This document shows, in pieces, positions 1 to 32,050 of a stretch of 64,000 nucleotides of DNA. How positions within the stretch are numbered: position 1 is the stretch's first letter; each line of letters begins with the position of its first letter. The DNA comes from Myxocyprinus asiaticus (Eukaryota > Chordata > Actinopteri > Cypriniformes > Catostomidae): assembly GCF_019703515.2 (NCBI RefSeq), contig NC_059346.1:18111501-18175500 (forward strand). The letters are read 5' to 3'. The position numbers and the translations under genes are program-made. Below the pieces are notes generated by a model. The model was not told the origin of the DNA. It saw nothing but the letters and a program-made list of their open reading frames with translations, and ran no database searches.

Positions 1-3000
1 ATTTTTTCATCAGTCCATAAGATTTAATCTAGAATAGTTTTTTTTATATATATCTAAGTCCCTCATTTCATCTGTTGTTGATTGCTCAATTGGAAACATC
101 TTATCTCAGATCACGCCCTGGTGAGTTTAGAGGTGTTGCCACATACAGAGAAAAAGAACTCATATAGTTGCCGCTTTATTGTATCCCTTTTGCAAAATCC
201 TTAATTTCAACAAATGTTAAAGGCTGAAATCAATGTTTATATGGAGACCAACTGGTCCTCAGTATCCTCTGTGGGTGTGGTTGGGGGGCACTTAAGGCGG
301 TTCTTAGGGGCCAGATCATACAGTATGCCTCAATCATCAAAAAAATCCAAAGCACAAGAACTCGTGGAGTTGGAAGGGAATATTAAAAGTGCCGAGGCAG
401 AGCTGAAACACCGAATGTCATCTGATGGCCTCAGAGAATTGACCCGATTGAAATAAGATATAATACTATTTTGTCACGAAAGGTGGAGTTTTGTCTATTC
501 AGGGCAAGAGTCGGGGGACAAAGCAGGGAAGCTTTTGGCTAGATATATAAAGCAGAGAGAGTCTTTTTCTACCATTCCCTCAGTGAAATCTGCTGGTGGT
601 GAAATTTTTACCTCGGCCACTGTTATTAATAATGCTTTTAAAGAATTCTATCTTGATCTCTATAGGTCCACGTCTTCGTCTACTGATGAAGATTTTAGAA
701 ATTTTGTGGAACCATTAAAACTCCTTAAACTGATGACTCGGCAAACAAATTCTCTAGATTCTGAGATAACCTTGGAGGAGTTTGATGAGGTAATCAAGGC
801 CTTACCTACAGGCAAGGCTCTTGGGCCAGATGGCTTTGCCGCTGAGTTTTTTAGATCTTATGCTACAGAACTGGCTCCACTTTTGTTAGAAGTTTATACG
901 GAATCATTAAAGAATGGAAAGCTACTGCCAACCATGACACAAGCCCATATCAGTCTGATTCTTAAAACGGACAAAGATCCAAGCAAGTTTAAGAGTTACC
1001 ATCCAATTTCCCTAATCCAGCTATAGATAATAGATGTTAAAATATTGTAAAAAATTTTGGCTTATCGATTAAGTAAAGTTATGACATCTCTTAGACATAT
1101 AGATCAGGTGGGGTATATTCAGGGCCGCAGCTCTTCTGATAACATTAGACGTTTCATCAATATCATGTGGTCAGTGGCGAATGTTCAGACTCTGGTTGCT
1201 GCCATCTCACTTGACGCAGAAAAGGCATTTGATGTGGTAGAATGGGATTATCTTTTTAAGATTTTGGATATGTACGGGTTTGGGAGCACGTTTATTGGAT
1301 GGATTAGATTACTTTATAGACAGCCATACAAACAAATGGATTAATTTCAGATTATTTTACTCTGGATAGGGGCACCCGTCAGGGTTGCCCTCTTTCCCCA
1401 TTATTGTTCTGTCTTGCCCTGGAACCAATAGCAGCCGCGATAAGAAAGGAAGACAATTTTCCAGGGGTGATGACGGGATTGCTTTATGCAGATGAAATGT
1501 TATTATTCGTCTCCGACCGTACTAGATCTATGCCTTGCCTCCACAGAATTATTAATTCTTTTTCTAAGTTCTCAGGATACAGTTATTGGTATTGTAATTG
1601 GTCTAAATCCGAAGCTTTGGCTCTGACAGCGTACTTTTCAGCCGGGCACTTTTCAGTGGCCCAAACAGGGCATTAAGTATTTGAGCATTTTATTCCCAGC
1701 AAATATGTGTGGAGTTAATTTTGGCCCTTTGATAAAAAGGTTTTCGAGTGATGTGGATAGGTGGGCTTCACTACATTTATCTATGACTGGGAAGGTTAAT
1801 GTTATAAAAATAAATTGTATTCCAAAATTCAACTACCTACTACAGTCTCTCCCCACTGAAGTTCCCCTCTTTTATTTTAAACAATTTGATAGTATAGCTA
1901 AATCATTTATCTAGAATGGTTAACGTCCTCTGATGCATTTTAATAAGTTACACAGGCCAATTGACATAGGTGTGTTAAGTCTCCCCAAGATTTTGTTTTA
2001 CTATTATGCCTTTGGTCTCAGACATTTGGTGCATTGGTCGCTTCCACCTGAGAGAGCCCCTCCCTGGCTCTTTATTGAACAGGAGGTTCTTGCCCCTATC
2101 TTGCCACTGCAAAGTCTTTCTACTAAGCTGCCCGGAGAAGTAAAGACACATCCCGTTATCTCGCACGTGCATTTAGTGTGGACAAAAGTTTCCCGCAGGT
2201 TCAGTTCAGACATTTACCTGAATGTTGCTGCAAGTATTTGGTTAAACCCTAAATTGTACATTACCATGTCCCCTTTCTGCTGGACAGAATGGATATGAAG
2301 GGTGTTAATACGCTGGGTGACCTGTATGAAAATGGAGCATTGAGACCTTTTGAAAATATTATACAGCAGTTTGAGATCATGAGGCTTCAACGTACTATTC
2401 CTGGCTAATTCAGAGTCTAGGGGACAGGGTTTTAACATTTCTTAAGAAGTTATGGGAGAGACACTTGAATTTAGTAATAGAGGTTGAGGAATGGGGTAGG
2501 ATTTTTAAAAATGTCAAGTCTATGTCTAGGGATGCAAGGGTGCACCTCATTCAATTTAAGATTCTGCATCGTTTTTATTGTACTCCCTCTAGATTGTATA
2601 GGCTTGGCTTTAAAGACACACCTATTTGCTGGCGATGCCAGTTGGAGGATGGTGACATAGCCCAAGTTTTTTGGTTCTGTACTAAGATTCAAGAGTTTTG
2701 GGTTCAGAGTTATGTCTGTGAGGTCTTGAGCACTTAACGTAGGAGACAAACACATAAAAAACTGGGTCCTTACCAGCGTGATGATCGGCAGGAAGGTGAT
2801 TCTTGGGGGATGGAAGTCGGCTGGTGCGCCCTCATTTCATGAGTGGTGCACCGAGTTGGGCAAAGTGGCAGCTTTCGAAAAGATGTCGCATAGATGGCTG
2901 GGCAGCTTGGATGCTTATGGCAAGAAGTGGGGCACTTATTTGGCCTTCCGGAGGAGCAGTGAAGAGGGACAGTTTAGATTATATATATTATTAATTTGTG

Positions 3001-3220
3001 GATTTCTTTTTCTTTTTTGTTGGTTAATTTTTCATGTCATCGAGTATTTTCTTTGAACCGTCTGTTTATATGTGTGTCTGTCGTTATTTAATGCCTGACC
3101 ACTGGGATGTATGTTGGGTGATGGGAGGGGGGGGGCATATATTGTTAAAAGTTGATTCTGTGTTTCCATGTGTTGTTTGTGTTAATGTGAGTTTGGAATA
3201 AATAAAAAAAATTGTTAAAT
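1..3220 (+). mobile_element. L1/Tx1-type LINE copy 1, degenerate, truncated by window start
   Basis: A broken non-LTR retrotransposon lying antisense in an intron of STAG2. Reading left to right, the frames give the end of an endonuclease domain (about 60-200), the linker, and a reverse transcriptase: the GPDG motif near 835, motif A (SLDAEKAFD) near 1205-1230, and motif C near 1485. Motif C reads LLYADE rather than YADD, so a catalytic aspartate is lost. A C-terminal region follows to about 3050, then an AT-rich 3' end with AATAAA near 3197. Several stops and frameshifts split the frame (around 1026, 1344, 1676 and 1914). It shares most of its 3' two-thirds with the copy at 6424-8242. The clade is inferred from the RT order and an A-rich tail. 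Confidence 0.85.
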
Positions 3221-3244
3221 ACAAAATATATATATATATTTTTT

Positions 3245-3540
3245 TTTAAATAAATAAATAAATGTCAGGCATTTTTAAGCCCCTGTTAGTCTCTGCCTCT
3301 GATGGCATGACCACAGACTGCCTGATATTTTGTTCCAATCTGACCAGCTGCTTCCTATACTGTTTCTGGAGTGAGGCTACACAGGTTTTATCAGTCCACC
3401 GAGAAACAAAGCTGTGTTTACCACAACTAAACAAAGTTCGTAGGCTTATACAAAGAGTGATTCAGAGGAAGAACTATTTGCTGGATTTGAAAACATTTGC
3501 AAGACCCATGACACTGAATCTGTATTTTCTGAATTAGTTG
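3245..3540. other. Unassigned open segment, not recognised
   Basis: This stretch stays open on both strands (plus 3262-3537, minus 3246-3434). The minus frame contains a charged, helix-like segment (QKQYRKQLVRLEQNIRQ). I cannot match it to a family, and it has no clear flanking splice pair. It sits between the LINE and a DNA element and may be a fragment of an old transposon. Confidence 0.25.
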
Positions 3541-3640
3541 TTATTTTCAATTTCAGATTTACCCACCCTGAATGTCAGGTAAACAAGCAAACTGTGGTTG
3601 GTCATTTGACACATCAGTTCTTGGCCAGAATAAGCTACAG

Positions 3641-5063
3641 TAGCCACGTTTACATGCAACCAAATAATCTGTTTATAATCCGATTGATAGTTCAATCAAA
3701 TTGAAAAGCCTTCATGTAAACACAAAAATGATCTGACTGAGCTGGATCCGAATTAAAATTACATCCGATTGAAAGGGGTGGTGTAAACTTAAAATAATCT
3801 GTTTAAAAGAAAAATATTAGCTTAATAAATGTTAGAATCCGACTACTTCTCAACAGCATTCTAAAATACGATTAAAATACCTTGCGCTCATGCGCAGAGC
3901 AGTGGTGCGTATGTATGTTTATACGTGATACTCGTCACGGGAACCTAATTTATACAAAGCAAGTACAAAATGCATTATTAAGGGTATGTGGGCTCGCACT
4001 GAATATTCTGCAGAGCACATACTGTATTATCTTTCTTGACATCACATTAAGCAAAAAAGAACGTTGTGTCAATCTTAATAGGGACTTTAAGCAGCAGGTG
4101 TGGTTACAGCGTTCTGTGTTCTATTGCATGTACATGACTTCACTCACTTCCTGACGTGGTAACCATGATTTCTAAAGCATTTCCTCTTTGCCATAGTGAA
4201 GTCGATAGTACGTGACAGATAAGGAAAATAAATGTTAGAATATGTTTTACAAGAGATGATGCAAAGTGAATACAGTAAACAGCCTAAACATCCTCCTCAA
4301 AACTTGTTTAAGTACACACATTTAGGCTTTGAATAAAAAAAACCTCAAAAATATCAGTAGACTATTAATAATAATAATATCTAGGTTTAAGACATAGGCA
4401 ATTTATATCGTACAAGTGTAAAACTCGTCTTCTGACAGTTATTTAACAATGCAAGCATCCCTTCTCTTGCTGTTTTAAATAGCCTATATTTTTTTTCTTG
4501 AATGATTAAATGCTCCGTTCTGCCGCCACTATTGTTTTGTGATTTTTGCGTAGCATCTGTCCACAGCTGTTGCTTAAAGTCCCTATTATTTTGTTTCCAT
4601 TCCACATCTGTAAACTCCTTAAAGGACAAATCTCACCCACCTGTCTTTATTTCATTCGTACTCGCATCCAGAGATGCCTGCGATTATATTAGAAGAGGAA
4701 TGGGCATGAGGCAAAAATTGGTAAATCAGACAGGGTATTAGACGCTGCTTCTAATTCTTCATTTGCCGAGTAGAGTGAGTAACATAAGAAAAAAGCTTTT
4801 CTGGCATATGTTTTAGTTAAAAGGGCAATTACGGACTTTGGTGCCATTCTCTCTTTCTCAGCCTTTCCCCGCTTTTTCAGAATCCAACGACTGACGCTCT
4901 TCACATGTGCAGAAGTTTTGTTCGGAATACATGTAATGCACATGTAAACAAATATTTGTATCGGATTGCAAAGTTTAGGGGACATATAAACAGTACATTG
5001 GAAATCTGCAATCGGACTGAATTTATTCAGATTGACGAAAATTAGTGCATGCAAACATAGCCA
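3641..5063. mobile_element. Non-autonomous DNA transposon with about 25-bp imperfect TIRs
   Basis: The left end (TAGCCACGTTTACATGCA) is mirrored by the right end read in reverse complement (TGGCTATGTTTGCATGCA). Both subterminal regions repeat the phrase CATGTAAAC and short ATCCGATT/ATCGGATT blocks in opposite orientation. A second internal inverted pair contains GGGACTTTAAGCAGC near 4081 and its complement near 4570. No transposase frame is visible. The element lies in the STAG2 intron following the exon at 5232-5330. Superfamily not determined. Confidence 0.6.
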
Positions 5064-5231
5064 TTGTGGAAAAGACTATGCAGATCATCAAACGTCTAGC
5101 TACATGAGACTACTTTCCAAAACAGTGGTTATAAAATCTAGTGGCCAGTGTTAAAATGATCCGGAGAACAGTGGTGTTTGTTATAGTCAGAGATGCTGTT
5201 ACTGTATAAAGTGTCCTTGTGGAAACCTTAC

Positions 5232-15912
<10,681 letters not shown>

Positions 15913-16471
15913 TTTCTCAACATCTTCTATCTACTCTGGAGTTTAGAAGTGTCCCACACTGCAGTAGACAGACCCCACAAAACTGAAGGAAAAAAAAAAC
16001 ACATACTGTAGCATATCTACAAACACAAAAGCATATCTGCTTAAAAACCTTCATAATCACTCTGGATGCAGTTACTGACTATTCACGTGTGTATTTATGT
16101 GTTCAATAGAGGGTTACTTTGTGACTTAAACGATAAATACCAAACATTGGCAGTCAAACATGTAACTGTTCGCAAACTCTAACCATAAAACTTTGCACTA
16201 ACTCTATTAAACACATCATTGCCTCTCCGTATGCACATGACGTGAGAGTTTGTATTATTTGATAGCTCTTTAACGTTCAGTTTAATTTCCGTAAACAAGG
16301 GCTAGCATGCTAACATGCTAACGGGCCTCCAGCTCCTCTAACTGTCATTAACCCAACACCAAAACAACACAAAACTCCCCAGAATTATATACAAACTTAA
16401 AATGCATTTATTTGAAGCACATTGACGCTTCTCGTTTATTTTCTCTGGTCAAACTGGTCGCCGAAACTTAC

Positions 16472-16700
16472 ACCTGAACGACTCTGAGAAAAATTAAACG
16501 CGGCTCCTCACGAGCTCACTCCATGTCTGTGAATTTTTCTTTAATTAGTTTCCCCCTAAAAATACGGAAATTTATGAAGATATGCCGCCATGTCATCCCT
16601 CACCTCCCTCAGCGAGAGTTCAGCAGCATCAAACCCACCCAGAAAGAAAGCAGCTGCTGCTGCCGAACCGGACCGGAGCTCCGCAGTTATGCTATTAAAA
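16472..16700 (-). other. stag2: Probable STAG2 5' non-coding exon and promoter region
   Basis: On the minus strand a strong donor (GTAAGT, complement at 16466-16471) ends a GC-richer segment that starts near 16700. It is placed where the untranslated first exon of STAG2 should be, upstream of the start-codon exon at 15875-15958. It contains the YY1-like motif ACATGGCGGCAT (complement near 16582-16592). The exact transcription start cannot be read from sequence. Confidence 0.5.
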
Positions 16701-16709
16701 CATGATCCC

Positions 16710-17500
16710 AGTGAAAAGTGCCTCAGTTCTGTTTGTGTTTCTGAGCTGGTGTAGGCAGTTTGGTACTGTGGGCGGACAGGAGTGAAAATACAGCCCAGAG
16801 AAACCTAAAACACACTTATTACGCTTCCAAACACGCACACTCACACACTATGTATATACATAAATACACAATACACATGCACGCACGTACACACTCTCAT
16901 ACTCATGGGACCACTGCTCGTTTCTGGAAATTGCGGTTTATTTGTTTGTCATTCCTTAAATATAATTCGACTTGAGTATGGATGTTTATAATAAACACGT
17001 TCATTAATTACATTTTCTATTAACAAATACATCTGAAATACCAGAGAGAAGTTTAATTTTATGTGGACTGAATTCACGTCAACCAGATTTGACGACCTCA
17101 AAACAGTTATTTATTTATTTCATTAGAGGTTCAAGACTGAAAAAGGTATATGCTCTGGCACTGCTTAAAAAAACAAAACAAAAAAACAAACAACCTTAAG
17201 CTGTTGGTTGGCTAATTTTTTTTGTTTGTTTGTTTTTTTTCCAGCAGGCTGGACAGCATGGGGAAGGGTTAATACTCCTCAAATGACAGAGAGGCTGGTT
17301 CCCTGGTAAGATGGAAGAATGCAAGATAAACAAGGTACAGAAAAAAGGTTTGGCAGATTAATGAGGGGGCAAATAGTCCAAATCAGCATGCCTAATTTGG
17401 AAATTTCTGCTTTAAAATCGGATAAGAAGTTTAAAAACTCAAAATGATGTCAAAATGATAGGCCAGGAAAAAATAACTAATACTGAAATGGATTCAATAT
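16710..17500. other. Intergenic, no gene seen
   Basis: Upstream flank of STAG2. It contains CA-rich low complexity (16835-16905) and an A/T-rich inverted stretch (17165-17245: A-rich with CAAACAACC, then GGTTGG and TTTGTTTG). No coding signal. Confidence 0.5.
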
Positions 17501-17512
17501 GACTTGACACTT

Positions 17513-17590
17513 AAAGGAATATTCCGGGGTCAATACAAGTTAAGATCAATCGACCGCATTTTTGGCATAATGTTGATTACCATAAAAAAA

Positions 17591-17670
<80 letters not shown>

Positions 17671-18230
17671 ATGGTATAATATTTTTTTTATTATTATATT
17701 TATTTATTTATTTATTTATTTTGACTCGTCCCTCCTGATTTTTTTACGCAAAAATCAAGGTTACATCCAGGCACTTACAATGGAAGTGAATGGGGCCAAT
17801 TTTTGGAGGGTTTAAAGGCAGAAATGTGAAGCGTATAAGCTTATAAAAGCATTTACATTAATTCTTCTGTTAAAACCCATGTATTATTTGGGCTGTAAAG
17901 TTGCTTACATCATCATTTTTACAGTCATTTTACGGTTTTAGGTTTTGTTGACATTTACATTGTCATAGTAACAAAATTTTAAAATTGCAATAACTTTACA
18001 CTGAAAAGGTTAGTAAGTGATTTTATTACACTAAAATCATGTTAACATGCATATTGTTTACGTCTTGTGGCTATACTTTTGAAATAGTAAGTATTTGAAA
18101 GTTTATGGATTGGCCCCCATTCACTTCCATTGTAAGTGACTCACCGTAACCCAGATTTAAGATTTTTTTAAAGAAAAGGAGAGGCAAGCCAAAATTTATT
18201 TTTTGTGGAAATCAAGTTAGAGAATGTAAG
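17513..18230. mobile_element. Fold-back MITE-like repeat, copy 1
   Basis: It starts AAAGGAATATTCCGGGGTCA. The segment around 17700-17805 is matched in reverse complement by 18105-18225; both arms include TTACAATGGAAGTGAATGGG or its complement. A related copy lies in KAT5 intron 4 (62563-63050). An internal (A)n(TA)n run at 17584-17667 splits the left arm. Non-coding. Confidence 0.65.
17584..17667. repeat. (A)n(TA)n microsatellite
   Basis: About 24 A followed by about 30 TA units within the fold-back repeat. Confidence 0.95.
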
Positions 18231-18251
18231 TGGTGACCAAAGTGTGTGAAG

Positions 18252-18640
18252 TTATTTAAGCAATATCACATGGGCAAGAGTGTGATATGGCCCTATATCA
18301 GGTGCTTATTTAGGGCCATACCGCACGATTGCGAGTGTGATATTGCTTATAAACAACAGTTCAGCGAAATGAGGAAAAACTAAGACTGTCACAAAAAAAT
18401 GCATTTGTGCATGGAAATACTTTCTTATGCCACGGATCAGAATCTGCCGTTGCTAGTTCAAATGATACACCAAAGTCTCCCCTAACAACGGTTTGGCCTG
18501 TTTCTAACAAGTTACTGGAGAAACAAGTATGTGTTTGTGTGTGTGAGAGTGTCAGAGTCCTGCTGTTCTGACATATCAGCACTCATGGAATGTCTCTCAT
18601 CCAATCAGATTCGAGGACCGGAACTAACTGTTGTAGAAAA
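18252..18640. repeat. Interspersed repeat with an AAGCAATATCACA hairpin
   Basis: AAGCAATATCACATGGGCAA at 18259 is mirrored near 18333-18352 (GTGTGATATTGCTT), with paired TATGGCCCTA/TAGGGCCATA between them. The block continues to a CCAATCAGATTCGAGGACCG phrase near 18600. It looks like a fish MITE. Its boundaries are uncertain, and the rest of 18640-19200 shows nothing definable. Confidence 0.4.
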
Positions 18641-19208
18641 ATGAGAATAGAACACAGTGGTCTATCTAGTCTATCTTTATCCTAAACCTTAATTTCTAGA
18701 AGTTTGAGAAAAGGTCATGAGCAGATCTAAAATATATAAGTGACTTTCAAATGAATAAAACATTTCTTGCTATATTTGTCAAAAAGAGTAAATCAATGAC
18801 AGGAGTGACATCAAACAGCACAGCAATAACAGGAGGTTTGTTTGTTGAGCTAAATAACAAATAAGAATTTCCAGCAATAAAGCAAATATCATAACATGCA
18901 AAAAATATATTTCCCAGCTTTATCTCTAACGCACATACTGCATATGAGGTGCTATAAGCACTTTCTTTAGTCTGTTTGACTGTGACTCACCTCATGTGCA
19001 CTGATACATTAGAGATGAAACTCAGACAAAAAACCTTCTTCCCTTTCATGTCAATAGTGTGCAAAATTCCTATTCTGAATGTCACTTTAAAACTCTTCCC
19101 ATTTATATATATATATATATATATACATAAATTCTTCCATTATATTCCGTAGTTTACACATTTCACAGTTATAATTCTGTAAGTTCTTGAGTAATGGTGC
19201 ACTGTGTT

Positions 19209-20032
19209 CAGGGTTGGGAGGGTTACTTTTGAAATGTATTCCACTACAGATTACAGAATACATGCTGTAAAATGTAATTTGTAACGTATTACATTAGATT
19301 ACTCAAGGTCAGTAAAGTATTCTAAATATTTTGGATTATTTCTTCAGCACTGGTAGATTTTTTCACTTGTTTTGACACTAAAAACTCTGCCAGTACAGTA
19401 AGACAAAATACACATTTAAAATACATTCTCTGAAAAACCTAAATATCTTATGCAGTGTTGTTTCTAAAACAAGATAAATCAAACTGATCTTGTTTTAAGG
19501 ATTCTTTACAGGAAAACAATACAAAAATTATTATCAAGATTACGATTTTTGCCCTAATATCAAAGGTCTTACTAGAAAAAGAAATTATGATATAACGTGA
19601 ATTTTCTTGATAAAAAAATATGATCGTGCCTGGTAACGTGCATGTAAAATGGCTAGAAATAGCATTTTAGCTTAGCGTAAAGCTGACAATTTACACAAGG
19701 TTTATTTCTATTTCTTCTGTTTCAAACTTACTTCTCTGTCTGCTCGTATGAATGTAACACATTTTAAGAAAGTGTTTCACTGCTGTTTGAATGCACTTTG
19801 GATCGCATCATTTATATGTATACATTTTTCCATCTGAAAGGACTAAATATTAAATGAAACAAATGACAATAAAATGCAAAGTAATCTCTTCAGTAATCAA
19901 AATACTTTTTGAATGTACCTGTATTCTAAATACCAATGATTTAAATTGTAACTGTAGTGGAATACAGTTACTTATATTTTGTATTTTAAATACATATTCC
20001 CATTACTTGTATTTCATTACTCCCCAACCCTG
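19209..20032. mobile_element. 824-bp hAT-type non-autonomous element
   Basis: The ends are CAGGGTTGGGAG and CTCCCCAACCCTG. A perfect 8-bp target duplication, ACTGTGTT, flanks it at 19201-19208 and 20033-20040. There is no transposase. It lies downstream of the 3' end of the ACSL gene, between it and STAG2. Confidence 0.88.
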
Positions 20033-20547
20033 ACTGTGTTACCAGTCTCGCCTTCAGAAATAAACTCTCAACACCACTGCACCCCTTACTCAAAACAAAC
20101 AAACATACAGCTGACTCAAAATGAACAAACAATCAATACAAATAAAAAAAGAACAACTTAAGTGTGACATTACATTACAAAAACACTTTCAAGTTAAGGT
20201 TGCATAAGTGTAGAACACTTAACAAAATATTTGCAATAGCAATAGCTGCTTTAAGGCACCTTTACAAATACAAAAATAAGAAGGATACAAAAGTTTTGCA
20301 TACAACTGCATCAAAGTTGTTTCTTACTCACAGTGGAAGTAATGATCATATACCTCCAGCAGGGGGCAGAATGGTATTTCTACTACTGAGATCAGCAGGG
20401 ATTTCATTTGAGTGTGAATCCCAATTGGCATACTTGTACTAAGTATAAAGGTACATACTTTGAGGTATGTAGTAAAACAATATAACATGATACAACATTC
20501 AGCCTATGCCTTTTTGCATGATTCTTCCTATGTGTGGTGCATGAGCA

Positions 20548-29646
<9,099 letters not shown>

Positions 29647-29650
29647 GACC

Positions 29651-30360
29651 CTACAAACAGACAAAAAACATATTTTCATATAACTTAACTTACAAGTGTG
29701 AGCAAAAAACTTGCAATGCATGGCCAGAAACAATCCTCTCATTGTCTCCTGAACACAGAATTAAACCGTTACCCCTCTCTGGGAGACTCCAGACACAGAA
29801 AAACTGTTTTGCACCCATCTGAAATTAACGATTAGATGTGGTTTGCAAAGCAAAAAGAGAGAACTGTGTAAAAATGTTTGAAATATGGAGGGTGAGATAT
29901 TTAGATATGTATGTGTGTGACTGCAAGTCTGATAAAGGAACAACTCCAACACAAACATTCAACTAATGTTCAGCAAACTTAAGAAAACATTAAGAAACAT
30001 CCGTGTTTGTGACAGACGAATGACACTAAATATTTATTCTGTACAACATCACACACAAGCACCTGGGTTTAATAGAGCAGTTCAACCAGGTTTTTAAATA
30101 TCAAAAAAAGAATCATTCAGCATCACTGAACTATAGCATGCCATTCTGATGCTCATGATGGCAAAGAAACAGACTATTTCAACAAGCAAAATCACACATT
30201 TTCCTCCGTCATGGGTTATGGCAACAACTGTCCAGGAAGGTCTCTGTTTCCAAATTGATGACATCAAAGTTTGGAGGGATTAGAGCAGCATGTTGAGGAA
30301 GTGAGATGACCCATTTTAACATAAGGAAAACTTCCAAGAACACTGAGCTAACTGTTAAAC
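29651..30360. other. Upstream intron or flank of ACSL, no gene seen
   Basis: The segment begins right after the acceptor of the start-codon exon (complement of TTTGTAG at 29651 onward), so an untranslated exon lies further upstream. No coding exon could be supported here. Confidence 0.5.
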
Positions 30361-30667
30361 ACACACTGTAAAAAAAGGAATTGTTGAGCAAAGTTAAAAA
30401 TCAAGGCAACAGAATGCAGTACGATTTTTGAGTTCTCTCAACAACTGTCTTAATAATTGTCCTCAGTAACATTGGTTTGTTTGCTCAATTTTAATTTGTT
30501 TGTTCACTAAATGCGCAACTCTTGTTGAAAGAACTACTTATTACTTATTCACTTATTAACTATCAATTCACAATACGAGAACTTTCATTCTTATAAATGG
30601 TTTTTAATTACTTTTACATGGAGTTAACTGCAATCTTTGCCTCTTGCAATGCAAGATAATATGCTTG

Positions 30668-30865
30668 TTATGTATGTAACTGTGGTTCTATGACTGAGTG
30701 GAAGATTGCCAGAGGCAGTACTGAAAGCACTATGGGAAAACTCTTGTGCTTGAGCTTTGACCGAGAATTGAATTCGAAAGTTGTCACCCTGTGACACATG
30801 ATGTGTCTTTAGATATAAAAACCCCTGAACATGTCAGTTCGATCTCTAGATCATTCTCACGAATT
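30668..30865 (+). repeat. Left inverted terminal repeat of the DIRS-like element
   Basis: It shares CACATGATGTGTCTTTAG, GAGGCAGTACTGAAAGCACT (with one mismatch) and AAACCCCTGAACA with the right repeat in reverse complement, over about 180 bp. Confidence 0.85.
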
Positions 30866-30924
30866 CAGAGTGACCAGACACTCTGGCGGTCTTCCAATCA
30901 GTCATAGAACCAGTTACATATGTA

Positions 30925-30985
30925 ACCAGCGTTCTTTTTCCTTTCGTTCCAGACCACCAGAGGCAGTACGGAAAGCACTTGTGGA
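30925..30985 (+). repeat. Internal complementary region of the DIRS-like element
   Basis: TTCCTTTCGTTCCAGACC and AGAGGCAGTACGGAAAGCAC repeat the outer edge of the right terminal repeat (TTTCCTTTCGTTCTAGAC, AGAGGCAATACTGAAAGCAC when read in reverse complement). An internal copy of terminal-repeat edges is a hallmark of DIRS elements and serves in forming the circular intermediate. Confidence 0.7.
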
Positions 30986-31620
30986 AGACGAATACCTACG
31001 CAGTCACGAGGAATCCCCTTGCAATGCATCAGTGCAGGTAGAGAGCACCGCAGCACACACTGCTGGCAGGGGAGTCACATTCAGTCTGTAGAAACGAGAA
31101 AAAGTGCAGGCTGAAATCTATGTTGCTGCTGCACAAATTTCAGAGAGCGATGCACCTCTGAGCGCTGCCCAAGATGTTGCTAGAACACACGTAGGGTGAC
31201 AGTGAATAGATGAGGGGACAGGACGCCCTGAAGACTCGTATGCATGAGAAATTACCTGCACCACCCATTGTGCTAGTCTCTGCTTGGAGAGCACAATCCC
31301 TTTGGGTGCATCACTAAAGCAAACTAACAATTGGTCAGTCTTGCGCCAGGCTGCTGTCCTGTCAATGTAAACCTTCAAAGACCTAGCTAGACATAGCTCA
31401 ACCCGCTTGTCAGCCTGATCTGGCAGCAGAGCAGCCAACACAATGGGCTGATTCATAAATTGTGGAGACAATGTCTTGGGTAAAAATGCTGGATTGGGCC
31501 ACAATGAAACATTATTAAAATAAGGCTACCAGCGCAAACAGGGAGCGCTCACTGATAATGCGTGGAGCTCACTCACATGCTTTGCTGTTGTTATGGCCAA
31601 GAGGAAGGCAGTCTTCAAAG

Positions 31621-32050
31621 ACAGCCATTTAACATCAGAGTCCATTATAGGCTCAAATGGTGCTTGATATGAGGAATTGAGCACCACACTCAAGTCCCAC
31701 GTTGGGCTTCGCACATCCCATGGAGGGCACAGACAATTAGCCCCTTTCAAAAAGGCCACAACTAACCGGTCAGACCCAAGTGAGACACCGCTCACCTCAA
31801 AATGGTTGGCTGCCAAAGCTGCTACATACACCTTGACAGCCATTTAACATCAGAGTCCATTATAGGCTCAAATGGTGCTTGATATAAGGAATTGAGCACC
31901 ACATTCAAGTCCCACGTTGGGCTTCATACATCCCGTGGAGGACACAGACAAATAGCCCCTTTCAAAAAGGCCACAACTAACCGGTCAGACCAAAGTGAGA
32001 CACCGCTTACCTCAAAACGATTGGCTGCCAACCTTAAGTGTAGATGCAGA
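31621..32050. repeat. 215-bp tandem duplication inside the DIRS-like element
   Basis: ACAGCCATTTAACATCAGAG occurs at 31621 and again at 31836. The following about 200 bp are repeated with a handful of substitutions. The unit covers part of the recombinase-coding region, so this copy encodes that segment twice. Confidence 0.85.

Noticed and set aside
17504..17815. 103-codon frame with runs of Lys, Ile and Tyr
   Set aside because: It is translation of an (A)n(TA)n microsatellite inside a repeat.
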